From Azadirachta indica (lineage: Eukaryota > Streptophyta > Magnoliopsida > Sapindales > Meliaceae), in contig CM040446.1 in assembly GCA_022749755.1 (NCBI GenBank), forward strand, positions 13,540,367-13,604,366: a stretch of 64,000 nucleotides of DNA, in the 5' to 3' direction. Shown here piece after piece: positions 35,304 through 47,311 of this stretch; within the stretch, counting starts at the first letter, position 1, and every line of letters starts with the position of its first letter. A program made the position numbers and the translations under genes. The notes beneath the pieces are model-generated. The model did no database searches. It had not been told where the DNA came from and saw only the letters and a list, made by a program, of their open reading frames with translations.

Positions 35304-36830
35304 CTGTTTTTCATACCCAAAAAGAAATTAGTGTAAGAAAAGAATAAATAACAGAGATAAAAATGCAACGTACAAGAAATTTTAATGAAAGGAAATTGCT
35401 AGGTTAACGAATGTGTTATAATGTGTAAGCAATTATTTTTTCAACTTAACACATTGTTTAAAACCCCGTCCCATTGCCTAGTTTTTAAACTCAAAACTTT
35501 CAGCAAATATTCAATTTTCAATATGTATATATATTTTTCGTTCCCTTTGTGAGTTATCTACTTTCTTTAAAACTTTTATTCTTAAGTATTCAAAATGAAG
35601 TTAGTACGACATCTAATATTACGTTCATACCACGACAAGTAGTATTAAAGTTTACCTTATACTAGACAAGTCAATCCTGTCATCTAAATCCATTACCCGT
35701 AACCACTTAAATTCTATAATCCAAATTCAGCACCCATAATCAACCACACCTATAAAAACTTCCTTCTAGCAAAAAAAAAATCCAAAAATTTTTTTAAAAA
35801 AACTAACTAAACAACCAAACCAAAAAAATTGAAAAGGACCCAAGAAAACCAAAAAAATCAAACCATAAGAAAAAATCGAACCAAAAGACCAAAAAAACTA
35901 CAAAAAAAACCGAATGCCTAAAACAGCCAACTGCCACAAACTATCGCTAGGCGCCGCCGTTCAATTGACACCGACTGACCATCTGAGACCACCACCAAAA
36001 TCAAAAGAACTGGCGACCAAACCCCTACCAAAGTCACCACTGTTCGGTTACCGAAAAAGGCTGCGATAGCCTATTAAGACTCCAAACGCTGTCATCACTG
36101 TTGATTGCCAGTCACCATGTATTTTCAGACACTGCCACCACCAATCGACTTAGCGACTTCCCCTCTTTCATTTTAGACGCATTTCACTGTCGATCGTCAC
36201 CCCGATCATTGAGATCGCACATCAAACCGCAAGGTTACCATCACCTTGTTCCAAGTTTTTCGAGAAAACCATCGCGATCCAAGCAAATCCGAGACCATCA
36301 TCGCAATCCTTGCCATCAAATCTTTCAAATCCGACTAATTCCGAGTTTTTGGGTCACCTTCACTGCAAACTTACAAGGTAAATTACGATTTTACCCTTCA
36401 TCTAATTTTATTTTTCTAAAAAAAGAAGAAAAAAGAAAAAAGAAAAAAGAAAAAAGAAAGAAAAAAGAAAAAAAGAGAGAGAAAAAAGGAAAAAAAAAAA
36501 GTCAGATGAAGAAGCTAGCCAGACAAACCCTTCTATAGGGACATTTGTAATAAAAGAATCAGTGAATGCAATCAATAGAAGGCTACAAAATTAAGAGATA
36601 ATGTTTACGAATTTGACTTAACATTTTCTTGGTGAGCAAAATAATAATCTCTAACCACAAAGGCGAGTCGAAGTTGAGGTCGAAGTTAATAACCTATGAC
36701 AACTAAATGTTCCTTGTGAAACTTCATAATTCTAAGGGATTAGTTTATAGAAGAAGTCAAAAGCGAAGATAATGAAATACCAATTATCGCAGAAAATTAG
36801 TAGGGAACTCAACTAAGCAACTATCGTATG
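35304..36830. other. Spacer with LTR remnant, A-rich and purine-rich tracts
   Basis: Positions 35536-35635 resemble the last ~100 bases of the gypsy LTR at 42282-42630 (TTAGTACGACATCTAAT shared). 35770-35900 is A-rich. 36418-36505 is an almost pure purine tract of AAAAAAG-type units. An open frame at 36101-36538 runs through it and is probably not a gene. This stretch may be the untranslated leader of the gypsy element. Confidence 0.35.
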
Positions 36831-36869
36831 AAAATGGAAATTCCAAAATCAATGGCTTGTTTGTGATAG

Positions 36870-38515
36870 AAGACCTTTTTGATTGGTTAGCTAAAGTAAA
36901 GAAGTTCTTTGGCTATTGGGAAATTGAAGAGCACATAAAGATTAAGTCGGTGGCTTATCGACTTAAAGGAGGTGTACTAGCTTGGTGGGACCAATTACAA
37001 GTAACGTGAATCTAGCAAGGAAAGACGAGGGTTCGAACTTGGAAACATTTAAAGCAATTGATAAAGGAACACTTTCTTCCTCCAGATTATGAACAAACAC
37101 TTTTCAGTCACTATCAGCATTGTTGATAAGGTTACCAAACAATACAAAAGTATGTTATCGAGTTCCACAAACTTATTGCCTGTGTAGATATCCGAGAATC
37201 TAAAAATCAAAAGATTTCAAGATTTATTGATGGACTCTGCGACATACAAATGAAATCTTCAAACAATCACATAGCACTCTTTTTAGTGCTATTCAACTTG
37301 CGTTGAAGATTGAAACACAATTCAACAGAAGGGTGAGTTACAATCAGACATCTCTATAACTTTCTGCATAGCCATAGAGATCAGATTTGAATAAAGGGAA
37401 GGCAATAGTAAGACCACACGATAGCGCTCATAGTCTAAATCCTCCTCAAATTCAACTAGCCGCACGCCCACAAAGGGAACCAGCAATCAAAAAGACCGAT
37501 TCTAATAACCTTTATGCAATTTCAAAGGGCAACAAATGTTATAGATGCAGAAAGACAAATCATTACTTCAATCAATGTCCTAACTGCAAAATCGTCCATT
37601 TAGCTACATATAATGATGACCTTGAATAGAAAATCTATCAAGGAGATAAAAAGTGCGAGGAAGAAGAAGAAGAACTAGAAGAGCTCACCTATGGAGATGA
37701 AGGGCTTTTTTGGGTGATAAGACGATTGATGTATACTTTAAAGAAGGAGGAAGATGTGCAGTAACATAATATTTTTAAAACTAAGTGTACAGTCAATCAA
37801 TAGGTCTGTGACCTTATTATTGATAATGAGAGTAGCAAAAACATAGTATCAAAGACTATGGTAGACAAGTTGCAACTACTGTCCCAACCACATCCTATCC
37901 CATATTGCATTAGCTAAATTAAGGACATTGGCAAAACAAAAGTGATAGAGCAATGTAGGATTCCTTTCTTTATTGACAAATAAAAAAATAAGGTGTTATG
38001 TGATGTTGTTGATATGGACGTTTGGCACATGTTACTTGGTCGTCTATGGCAGTTCGACTTGAATATGGTGCATAATAGTAAAGCAATACATACACTTTCT
38101 ACCAAGATAACTTGAAGATTATTCTGACACCAATGAAGTAACAAAATAATCCAACATATTTAAAGGTCAAAATGAACCTTCTTCTGTTGCCAAAGGAAGC
38201 TTTTATTTCACAAAATGTACTTGAACAAATTTAATGTCTATTATTAGAGTTCAAAGATGTTGTCTTAGAAGAGTTACCAACTGGATTGCTACCTTTGAGA
38301 GATATTCAACACCATATTGACCTTATTTTAAGAGTAACTTTATCAAATTTGCCACACTATCGCATGAGTCTTAAAAAATATGAGATTTTATAAAGACAAG
38401 TTGAAAATCTTTTTAAGAAAGGCGCGATACGATAGAGTATAAGTTTTGTTGCCGTACCTGTACTTTTAACCCCAAAGAAAGATGGAAGTTGGAGAACATG
38501 TGTTGATAGTCGAGC
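36870..38515 (+). pseudogene. Gypsy gag-protease-RT (5' half), broken
   Basis: Gag, knuckle (one unbroken frame at 37387-37629), a protease-like region with LIIDNESSKNIVSK and WHMLLGRLWQFDLN, and the start of RT (EELPTGLLPLRDIQHHID). Multiple stops. Ends where the solo LTR was inserted. Confidence 0.82.
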
Positions 38516-38516
38516 C

Positions 38517-39965
38517 TGATGTATTAATTTTTACTACATGATTATGCTTAAATAATTTATCATTAAGTAGTATATTTAGCGTTGTTTAATCCGTTTTAAA
38601 TAGTTATTTTTTAAAAATATTTTACTTTTATTTTGTAGGTGTTCATGTGTTTTAACATGAAAGACATGAAAACGGTGCATAAAACCACGTTCGTTAGCCA
38701 TCCGTCTAAATTATAAAGTTTTATTCTTTGGAAACCAAAATGCAAGCCAAAAGGGACTAAAATGAAGAAACATCAAAACAAAGACTCAAATTTAAAATAA
38801 TCAAAAAGAAGGGAATTTAATTGAAATATGCATGATTAGCCTTTGTTAGCAGAATCAATGGCATGGTCGCGCCATGCCTTCTGCCTCCTCAGCGCTCCTA
38901 TGCCGAAAATATTGAATTTAACGATTTTTAGCCCTTAGATAAAAAATTAGTGGCTAAATTAGAAGTATTTTTAGGTTTTTATATTTTTTCAAGGGAGAGC
39001 CGCTATATCCAAGGGGAGAATGAGAGTTCTAGAGAGAGAAAAGGGGAAGAAGGCGACTAGAGAAAGAGAGAAGGAAAAATCAACAAGAAGAAGGGGGATT
39101 TCATCAAAAAATAGGGAGATTCTCATCAACCTCATAGATTCAAGCTCTCCTTATGTAGTTTTTCTTCTCTCCCTTTTTAATTTCATCTTGAATTGAACAA
39201 TTTATGTTAACTAAGGTTATGTATTTGATTGTTAAATCTTTTATGATTAATCTTAAACTTTATTTTATGTGTAAATAGATTTATTTTCTAAGGTAATGAT
39301 TTAATCTATTGGAAGTATCTAATTTCTACAATTGTTAAATCTTTTATGATTAATCTTAAACTTTATTCATTGTGATGATTAATGCATTTGAATAATTGGC
39401 CAATATTTGAATGATTTGTGGGTTAATATGAACTGAGAAGGATTACTATATCTAAACCGTGTAATGAATATCGTAAATTGCATGTTAGACAGAGATGTAC
39501 TAATATGGTTTACATAGTTTAATTAGAAATTATTATTAATTGTAAAGCACTTTCATTTAATTAATTTTACATAGAGATATAGTGAATTATTAGATACAAA
39601 GTAGTTTCGATTGATCTCGAGAGAGACTGTCAAATAGGATAGGATAATTAACTGACAATACCGATATCAAATCAAAATAACATTAATAGAAGAAGTGGAT
39701 GCGACTAATTAAGATAAAATCATTGGCTCTAGATTTTTCCATTAATTGAATTTTTTATTAAGTTTGTTAAGTAGTTAATTTTTGTTTATTTTAATTTCTC
39801 ACTCAAATTATTTCAATTTTTTCAAATAAATTCATAAATTAATCACGTTCGATACTTAATTGATTAACATTCCTCGTGGGATCGACATCCTCTTATCATT
39901 ATATTGTTTGTTACGATTCCGTGCATTTGCGAGTATCACGCATACATTGCACGAATCACACAACA
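38517..39965. mobile_element. Solo LTR (1.45 kb) inserted in gypsy RT
   Basis: Begins TGATGTATTAATTTTTACTA and ends ATCACACAACA (TG...CA), flanked by identical GAGCC (38512-38516 and 39966-39970), a 5-bp target duplication. It interrupts the RT frame exactly between CVDSRA and INK. No internal genes or second LTR, so it is a solo LTR. The end region (GGGATCGACATCCTCTTATC then GTGCATTTGCGAGTATCACG) resembles LTR ends of large plant gypsy elements. It contains a 36-bp direct repeat (39229-39264 and 39332-39367). Confidence 0.8.
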
Positions 39966-39970
39966 GAGCC

Positions 39971-42210
39971 ATTAACAAGATTATAGTATGATATCGATTT
40001 CCCATCCCTCAACTAAATGACATGCTTGATCGGTTGGAAGGATCAAAATTATTTTCTAAAATTGACCTATGGAGTGGATACCATCAAATTCGTATTTGCT
40101 TTAGTGATAAATGAAAAACAGCTTTCATGACACATGAAAGATTATGTGAGTGGCTAGTCATGCCTTTTGGTCTGCTTAATATGCCAAGTACTTTCATGAG
40201 ATTAATGAATTAGGTATTCCAGCCTTTCATTGGGAAGTTTGTTGTTGTTTACTTTGATGACACCTGACAAAAGGTTTAGGGCACTCTGAAAGAACCAGTT
40301 ATATATAAATTTAAAGAAATGTAGTTTAATGATTGACAGCCTAATCTTCTTAGCCTTTGTTGTAAACTTCAAAGGAATTAAAGTAGATCAAGAGAAGGTA
40401 AAAGTTATTCGTGAATAGTCCATGCCAAAATCTATATCTAAAGTTCGAAGCTTTCATGGACTTGCAACATTCTATAGGCAATTCGTGAAAAACTTCAGTA
40501 CCATTGCGACGCCTCTTACCGAGTATTTGAAATAAAAATAATTTGTTTGCAGTGATCAAGCGGAATAGAGTTTTGCAATTTTGAAGGAAAAACTGACAAG
40601 TGCCTCAGTTCTTGTGTTACTAGATTTTGGAAAGATTTTTAAAGTTGATTGTGATGCTTTAGGGGTAGGAATTGAAGCTATTTTATCTCAAGAATCAAAA
40701 CCCATAGCATTTTTTAGTAGGAAGCTTAGTAAAGCACAACAACACTAGACAACATATGAATAAGAATTATATGCAGTTATTCGTACATTACAGTAATGGG
40801 AACCATACCTAGTACAGAAGGAATTCACCTCTAATATAGATCATCAAGCACTCAAGTATCTCAACAACTCCTCGAAGACAAATCGAATGCATACACAATG
40901 GATTGTTTACATCCAGAAGTTTACTTTTTCTCTCATGCACAAATCTGGCCAATTGAACAAGGTTGTAGATGCATTGAGTGGTCGAGCCATGTTGCTAACC
41001 AGCTCCCAAAGTGAAATCATTGAGTTTGATTATTTAAAAGATTTATATGCAGAAGCTGAAGATTTTAAAGAAAAATGGCAAAAGTGCACAGTTGAAACCT
41101 CTAGTAAACATCAAATACATGATGGTTACTTATTCTTTGAAAATCGTTTATGTATACCTCAAGGATCACTCAGATATCACATCATTCAAAAACTGCATGT
41201 AGGAGGATTATAAAGACATATGGGATGCAAGAAAACCATTTTATTAGTGGAAGCTCATTATTTTTTACTGCACTTAAGGCGTGATGTTGAGAAGTTTATT
41301 AAGCGTTGTTATACGTGCCAGACTGTAAAGGGACAAGCTCAGAATATTGGAATCTGTATGCCACTTCCTATTCCTAATGCTCCTTAGGAAAATTTATCTA
41401 TGAATTTTATTTTGAGGTTACTGCAAACACAACGAGATTCAAATTCTATCTTTGTTGTTGATCATTTTTCTAAAATGACTCATTTTATTCCATGCAAGAA
41501 AACATCAGATACCACCCATATTTCTCAATTATTCTTTCACAAGATTGTTCATCTTCATGGGTTGTCAAAGACAATAGTATTTGATCGTAACAACAAATTT
41601 CTTAGTCATTTTTAATGCATCTTATAGAAAAAACTTGATACAACTTTGCAGTTTAGTAACACTTGTCATCCACAGACAAATGGGCAAACTAAAGTCATCA
41701 ATTGCACTTTGGGCAATATTTTATAATGTTTGATCAAAAAACACCCAAGACAATGGGATAATGTCCTACCACAAGCAGAATTTACTTACAACAACGTGCC
41801 CAACCGTTCCAGTAATAACTCTCTATTTGAAGTTGTTTATATTCGCCCTTTTTTGCATACTTTAGACTTGGTTCCTTTACCAAAGTTATTAGGGATGAGC
41901 ATCATTGCTAACCACTTGATTGATAAAGTGACCAATATTTATGGAAAAGTCAAGAAAAAGTTAGAGGAGTCTGCTGCAAAATACAAGTATACCGCTAACA
42001 AACTTAAAAGGTTCAAGTCATTTAATGTTGATGATTTTGTGATAATTTATTTGAATAGAAAACGACTTTTAGTTAGGGAATACGGCAAGCTCAAACAAAA
42101 GAAAATTAGTCCATTTCGTATCCTTTAAAAGATTAATGACAATGCCTATATCGTTGATCTACCAGAAAGTTATGTAATTCCTAAAACCTTCAATGTTCAA
42201 GATTTGTAAG
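39971..42210 (+). pseudogene. Gypsy RT-RNase H-integrase (3' half), broken
   Basis: Continues the RT after the solo LTR ([20 protein letters not shown]), then RNase H, then the longest open pieces at 40887-41213, 41400-41615 and 41730-42128. These carry the integrase core and a chromodomain-less tail. Stops at many sites. Confidence 0.8.
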
Positions 42211-42281
42211 AGTACCATGAACCAGATCCTCTACCTTGACCAACTCGAGGATGAGTTTCTTTCTAAAGGCAAGAGAACTAA

Positions 42282-42630
42282 TGTAGAAGCAATAATAGAG
42301 CTATTAGGAATTTGTATTTTGTTATTATTCTTATTTTATTTATTTTGTTTAGGTAAGATTAACTTATTATTTCATTGTTAAATTCCTTGTTCACAAGGAA
42401 TTCTTTTTCTTTTAAGATTAGAATATACATTAGTATAAATAGGCCTTGTCATTTATTATAATCAATTAATTCAATCAATAATATTTTATTCAGTTAATCT
42501 TGTGTAGGTTATTTATCTTTCCTTTCGTGGGTTATTTACGCTCTGTGATAGCTTTACTTTGAGAGATCTATTCTTAATTTTTTAAGACGTATGTTAGTAC
42601 GACATCTAATTTCGCTTTCGCACTGCGTCA
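42282..42630 (+). repeat. 3' LTR of the gypsy element
   Basis: Starts TGTAGAAGCAATAATAGAGC and ends CGCACTGCGTCA. TATAAATA at 42434-42441 is its likely promoter TATA box. A related copy in reverse orientation lies at 43723-44056. Confidence 0.75.
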
Positions 42631-42820
42631 ATAACAAAAAAGTGTCATTATTACTATGTCCTTTAATAGAACTCTCTCCAGTCCTTCCTCGTCTCTTCTT
42701 AGACATTTCCATTCTTCCCGTGTTTCCTTGTGTTTCTTGAGATCGACCATTCTTCTCCCTGTTATCTCTTTTCTTCAATTCGCACTCTACATCCCTTTAA
42801 ACATAGATGACCATAGAATT

Positions 42821-43219
42821 CCCTGTGCAATGTGTAAATACCAGCAAAAGAAATGCAATGAATAATGTTTCTTTAAAGGAATCTTTTTTGCTGGTAATAT
42901 TGATTGACTACTACCGTTGTTTAGAGAATATGAGGCATCATATTTGAAAAAAAATCTACTTCAATTGCTGGAAGAATCCTGGGAACTCTACATTTATTCT
43001 CTTCTAAAACAGATGGAATACAAAGTCTTAGACCCAGTTGGGGGAAGCATAAAAGCCCTTGAATGAGAGAAAGCTAAGAAGAAGGCTGTGCTGAAAGATT
43101 ATAGAGATTTGCTAAAGCAAAGGGAGGCTGAAAACAAGCAAAAACCAGTTTTGGATTTAAATTGTCTTCCCGAAGATGACTCTCTTGATCTTGCAATTAA
43201 CGCAATTGATAATAGGTGA
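42821..43219 (+). pseudogene. LOB-domain (LBD) protein pseudogene
   Basis: Reads PCAMCKYQQKKCNE, stop, CFFKGIFFAGNID, stop, then LLPLFREYEASYLKKNLLQL, EESWELYIYSLLKQMEYKVL, DPVGGSIKALE, stop, and a Lys/Glu-rich helix. This is the LOB order: CX2CX6CX3C zinc motif (a TAA falls inside the X3), GAS-like block, DPVYG-like signature and coiled coil. Near the end it has LDLNCLPEDD, which contains the DLNXXP form of the EAR repression motif. AATAG|GTGATTC at 43219 is a possible donor. Three in-frame stops and no frameshift, so it decayed mostly by point mutation. Confidence 0.78.
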
Positions 43220-43722
43220 TTCTTGATTGTGAAATTAAACAGATCATTAGTGCATTTTGTTAATCATTTAAAGGTTCCTATACTTTTCTTTCTTATCAGT
43301 GCAATTGCTATACCAACGTTATTATATAGTGTCTTTCTTATACAAGACCATTAACTGATTTTCTATTAGAAAAGGAACATAAGACAGAGTGTATAATCAA
43401 CACCTTAACTTCATTTATTGAATTGTATTCTGGTTTTTGGGTTTTTGTTGATTGTTCTATTTATTTTCAGGTAAACTTCATCAGTGGTGTCTGCTATGAG
43501 AATTTCAAATACACCTAGAAGAATCATTTTCCAGTTTACATCCTCTCTCACCAACTGTTATTCTTCACAATTATCTGAGATTGGTGGAGGTTTCAGAAGT
43601 GGGAATCGTGAAGATGCTCATGATTTTTCTAAGGTTAATGTTGGTAACAAAAACTTAGTTATTTGCTTTTAAAGCAATATGCAAAGTTTTACCATCTTTT
43701 TCTGTAGATTTTCAATTGAAAA

Positions 43723-44056
43723 TGACGCAGTGGGGAAGTGATATTAGATGTTGTACTAACATATATCTTGAATAATAAAGAATAGAGTTCTCAAAAAGAA
43801 TAAATAACCCACGAAGGAAAAGATAAATAACCTATACAAGATTAACTCAATAAATATTATTGATTGAATTAATTAATTCTAATGAATGACAAGCCGTATT
43901 TATATTAATATATATTCTAATATTAAAAGAAAAAGGATTTATTGTGAATAAGAAATTTAACAATGAAATAATAACTTAATCCTATCTAAACAAAATAAAT
44001 AAAATAAGAATCATATCAAAATAAAAATTCTTAATAGCTCTATTATTGCTTTTACA
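43723..44056 (-). repeat. Inverted solo copy of the gypsy LTR
   Basis: The reverse complement aligns along its whole length with 42282-42630: start TGTAAAAGCAATAATAGAGC, middle ATTTCATTGTTAAAT, end CCCCACTGCGTCA. The flanks (GAAAA and TCGAT) show no target duplication, so it is either a remnant of a deleted minus-strand element or a rearranged LTR. Confidence 0.75.
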
Positions 44057-44921
44057 TCGATTATCTAATTATCAAGAATGCTCACCGTTTCTTGAATATT
44101 TTTCAAGAATTCAGAAAAACAGTCACGTGACTTAATGTTGTATAGTTTTATTTTTGCGGCAAAATTCAACTTAACAGAAGATTTAGTTTGCTTGAGCAAG
44201 TTTCATATTATTTTCGATCCCAAAGAGATTTAGCTTTACCGAGTTGTGAGACTTTGAGATTTGTGATCTTTTTTCATTCATTTTTTGAACTGGATACAAA
44301 ATATAGAGTTGTACCCAGGGAAAGTCTAATATGGGAATATTTTCCTGAGACAATTCATGATAACGTTGTGTTTCTAATAACATAATTCTATAATTTTATC
44401 GAACGATCTGATAGAAACTTCTCTGCGTAACATAAATTAAATAGAAGTGCAACATTTGTGGAAGAAGCTGAATAAGCCTCTGAAAAATGAGAATCCTAAA
44501 TACGCGTCAAACTAATGGCAACAGGAATAGAATTTACACTAATTTTGTAAGTCCTCTAAAATACGTTATATCTATAACATTACCAGAAGGGAGTACGTAT
44601 CTGCTAGTTCACAATCTCCTGTGTGATCTAATGAAGTTTGTTGTGTTTATTGCATAATCTCCAACTAGACACAGAGATGCAACGACGAAGCAGAACGCCT
44701 TCCACTGCCTACTGGATGCGAGAATCGCTAATGCAGTAAGCACACCAGCACTGCTGAGAGTGCATTTTTCCAGGTGTTGAAAGTTCTGGTGACAGTGTTG
44801 CAACCCTTGCAGTGAATTATATGCCGGAAATATAGATTTGACAAGTTTGGACCATGCATTGTTCCTATTCCGCCCTTTGCTGGTGAAGAAGCTGAAATTC
44901 CGGCAACAAGCCCAGCCAGTG

Positions 44922-45745
44922 TGTTGGGATAAACTAATATAAACCAATTTGCAGAAGCACAATAATTACCTTAACCTCTCTTGCGTGAACCTAATAGAAA
45001 ACAAACAAATAGAGCAACAATTTTTGACACAAAATCAATTCTTGGACAGCAACCACATCATCAACAAAACAATCATAACACAATTAATTTTAACGTGGAA
45101 AACCTCCCCATTGTGAGGAGTAAAAACCACGGGATCGTAATTCACTCAAAAAACTCCACTATAATCAAATAATGGGAATACACAATTTCTCTCTAATTAT
45201 AACTAGAGGTACACATCCACAATATTCTCAAGATCACACAATTTTGGTAAACAATCAAGTTTCACAAAGAAATTATAGAGAGTTCAAGAAAAACATCACC
45301 ATAATGGTGGCCTAACTTTCAACCATGAAATCTGGAGAAAAGAGAGCTCCAAATCTGATCTCCACCGTTCAGAATTTAGTCCTCTCAGTTAGGAAGTTGC
45401 TGATAAAATTTCAGTTTAATCGGACCACGAATCAACCTCCGATTAGCCACTTGATCAAAAAAATTGTCCCGAATTTACTGTTTCTGCCTTTCTCTCATGA
45501 ACAGTAACCACCCCTCTCTAGACGATGAACAGTACTTTCTCTCTCTAAATGATGAACAGTACTGCCTCTCTCTAGAATATGAACAGTACTCGCCTCTCTC
45601 TTTTTAACTCACATATATATATTGCAGCAAAAAAACACTAAACCCTACTTGAGAAAAGACTAAAATGTCCTTGAGCTAATTGGGTTTAGTTACTATTGAA
45701 GAGAAAATTTGGCCATCTCCAAATAGGAAGAAATCCAACCCAATA
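44922..45745 (-). repeat. 3' LTR of copia element 2 (full length)
   Basis: On the minus strand it starts TATTGGGTTGG next to the polypurine tract and ends ATCCCAACA, so its ends are near-perfect inverted repeats (TATTGGG, probably once TGTTGGG, against CCCAACA). Only 44922-45219 is matched in the other LTR. Confidence 0.75.
45496..45602. repeat. Four ~34-bp repeats in the LTR U3 (GAACAGTAC motif)
   Basis: ATGAACAGTA recurs four times (about 45497, 45525, 45551, 45581), each followed by a CTCTCTCTA-type tract. They lie upstream of a TATA-like TATAAT in the minus orientation, in the U3 region. Such direct repeats in LTRs often act as enhancer units; here this is inferred. Confidence 0.65.
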
Positions 45746-45762
45746 AATCTCCCTCTTTCCGA

Positions 45763-47311
45763 CTATATGGAGGGACTTACCAACCCAATAATCGAACAAC
45801 AAACTTCAAACTTTTCCCTCGGAAGAGTCTTGGTTAACATATCAAAGGCATTGTGATATGTGTGAATCTTTTCAAGCTTAAACATATTATCATTAAGTGC
45901 ATCTCTCAACCAATTATATCTCACATCAATGTGTTTTGATTTTGCATGAAAAGAGGAATTCTTATTCAGGTCAATTGCACTCTGATTATCACAAAATACC
46001 ACATATCGCTGTTGCTTGAAATCAAGTTTCTGTAAGAACCTCTTCATCCACAACAGTTCTTTGCATGCTTCAATCGCTGCAATGAATTCTGCCTCTGTAG
46101 TGGAAAGTGCAACACATTTTTGTAGCCTTGATTGCCATGATACAGCTCCACCTAAATGTGTCATCAAGCAACCCGTAGTAGATTTTCGAGTATCAACATC
46201 TCCAGCCATATCTAAGTCTGTATAGCCAACTAACACAGGTTCTCCACTTCCAAAAGTGAGTTTGAAATTAGAAGTACCTTGAAAATATCTCATAATCCAC
46301 TTCACTGCATTACAATGCTCTCTTCCTAGATTGGATAAAAATCTACTAACAACACCAACTGCATGAGCTATATCTGGTCTTGTGTATACCATCGCATACA
46401 TCAAGCTTCCAACTGCTGAAGCATAAGGAACTCTTTCCATGTCTTCTTTCTCTTTATCTGTTGTAGGAAACTGCTTGGTACTTAACTTAAAGTGTGTAGT
46501 AAGAGGAGTGCTAACCACTTTAGCGTTGCTCATATTAAATCTTTCAAGTACCTTTTCAATGTAATGCTCCTGTGATATACACAACTTCTTGGCTGCTCTA
46601 TCTCGATAAATTCGGATGCCCAGGATTTGTTTTGCTGGCCCTAAATCCTTCATAACAAAGGATTTGCTCAACTGCTTCTTTAACCTATCAATTCTAGAAG
46701 CATTCCTGCCAACAATCAACATGTCATCAACATAAAGCAACAATATGGTAAAATCATCATCAGAGAATTTCTGCACAAAAACACAATGGTCAGAAGAAGT
46801 TTTCCGGTAGCCTTGCTCCCCCATAACTGATTCAAACTTCTTATACCACTGTCTTGGTGCCTGTTTCAAGCCATAAAGGCTTTTCTTCAACTTGCACACA
46901 GTCTTCTTTTCCTTTTATTCTGAAACCCTCTGACTGCTCTATATAAATTTCTTTATCTAAGTCCCCATGTAGAAAAGCAGTCTTTACATCCATCTGCTCA
47001 ACCTCCAAGTCAAGACTAGCCGCTATGCCCAATACCACACGAATAGATGACATCTTGACAACTGGAGAGAAGATTTCATCAAAGTCAACACCTTTCCTTT
47101 GGCTAAATCTCTTGACAACCAATCTGGCTTTGTATCGTGGTTGCGAAATATGTTCTTCCTGTTTCACTTTGTACACCCATTTGTTTTTCAAAGCTCTTTT
47201 ACCCTTAGATAACTTTACCAACTCAAATGTGTGATTTTCATACAGTGACTTCATCTCGTCTTGCATAGCATCAATCCACTGCTTCTGCATAACATTCGGG
47301 TTCTCCCCCAT
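45763..47311 (-). pseudogene. Copia 2 reverse transcriptase and RNase H
   Basis: Two overlapping frames (47311-46841 and 46899-45763) joined by one frameshift near 46870. RT motifs include VDFDEIFSPVVK, MDVKTAFLHGDL, KSLYGLKQAPRQWY and the YVDDM active site. RNase H has STTEAEFIAA and ends with a normal copia C-terminus (HTYHNAFDMLTKTL). Confidence 0.9.

Larger units (their letters stand above)
35540..42630 (+). mobile_element. Ty3/gypsy retrotransposon, heavily decayed
   Basis: Order on the plus strand is that of gypsy elements: gag, zinc knuckle, protease, RT, RNase H, integrase. Gag (36870-37200) has LKGGVLAWWDQLQV and [14 protein letters not shown]. The knuckle CYRCRKTNHYFNQC is at about 37530-37571. 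RT has LTPKKDGSWRTCVDSRA, split from its continuation INKIIV at 38516/39971, then [15 protein letters not shown] and MPFGL. Integrase is at 41210-41860 ([24 protein letters not shown]). The RT catalytic box reads VVYFDDT. Stops and frameshifts are numerous. The 3' LTR is 42282-42630; the 5' LTR survives only as a fragment near 35536-35635, so the left limit is approximate. Confidence 0.85.

Noticed and set aside
36101..36538. 145-codon open frame (+) with a Lys/Glu-only tail
   Set aside because: The tail is the purine tract and the first part has no recognised domain; a chance frame is more likely.
43484..43672. Open frame MVSAMRISNTPRR as a second exon of the LBD relic
   Set aside because: An acceptor exists at about 43471, but splicing to 43219 gives an immediate stop, so it would be 3' UTR.
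45220..45745. Treating this stretch as copia 2 internal 3' noncoding DNA and the LTR as ~298 bp
   Set aside because: A canonical polypurine tract followed by TATTGGG, mirrored by CCCAACA at the other end, places the LTR start at 45745. Kept as the main alternative in the finding.
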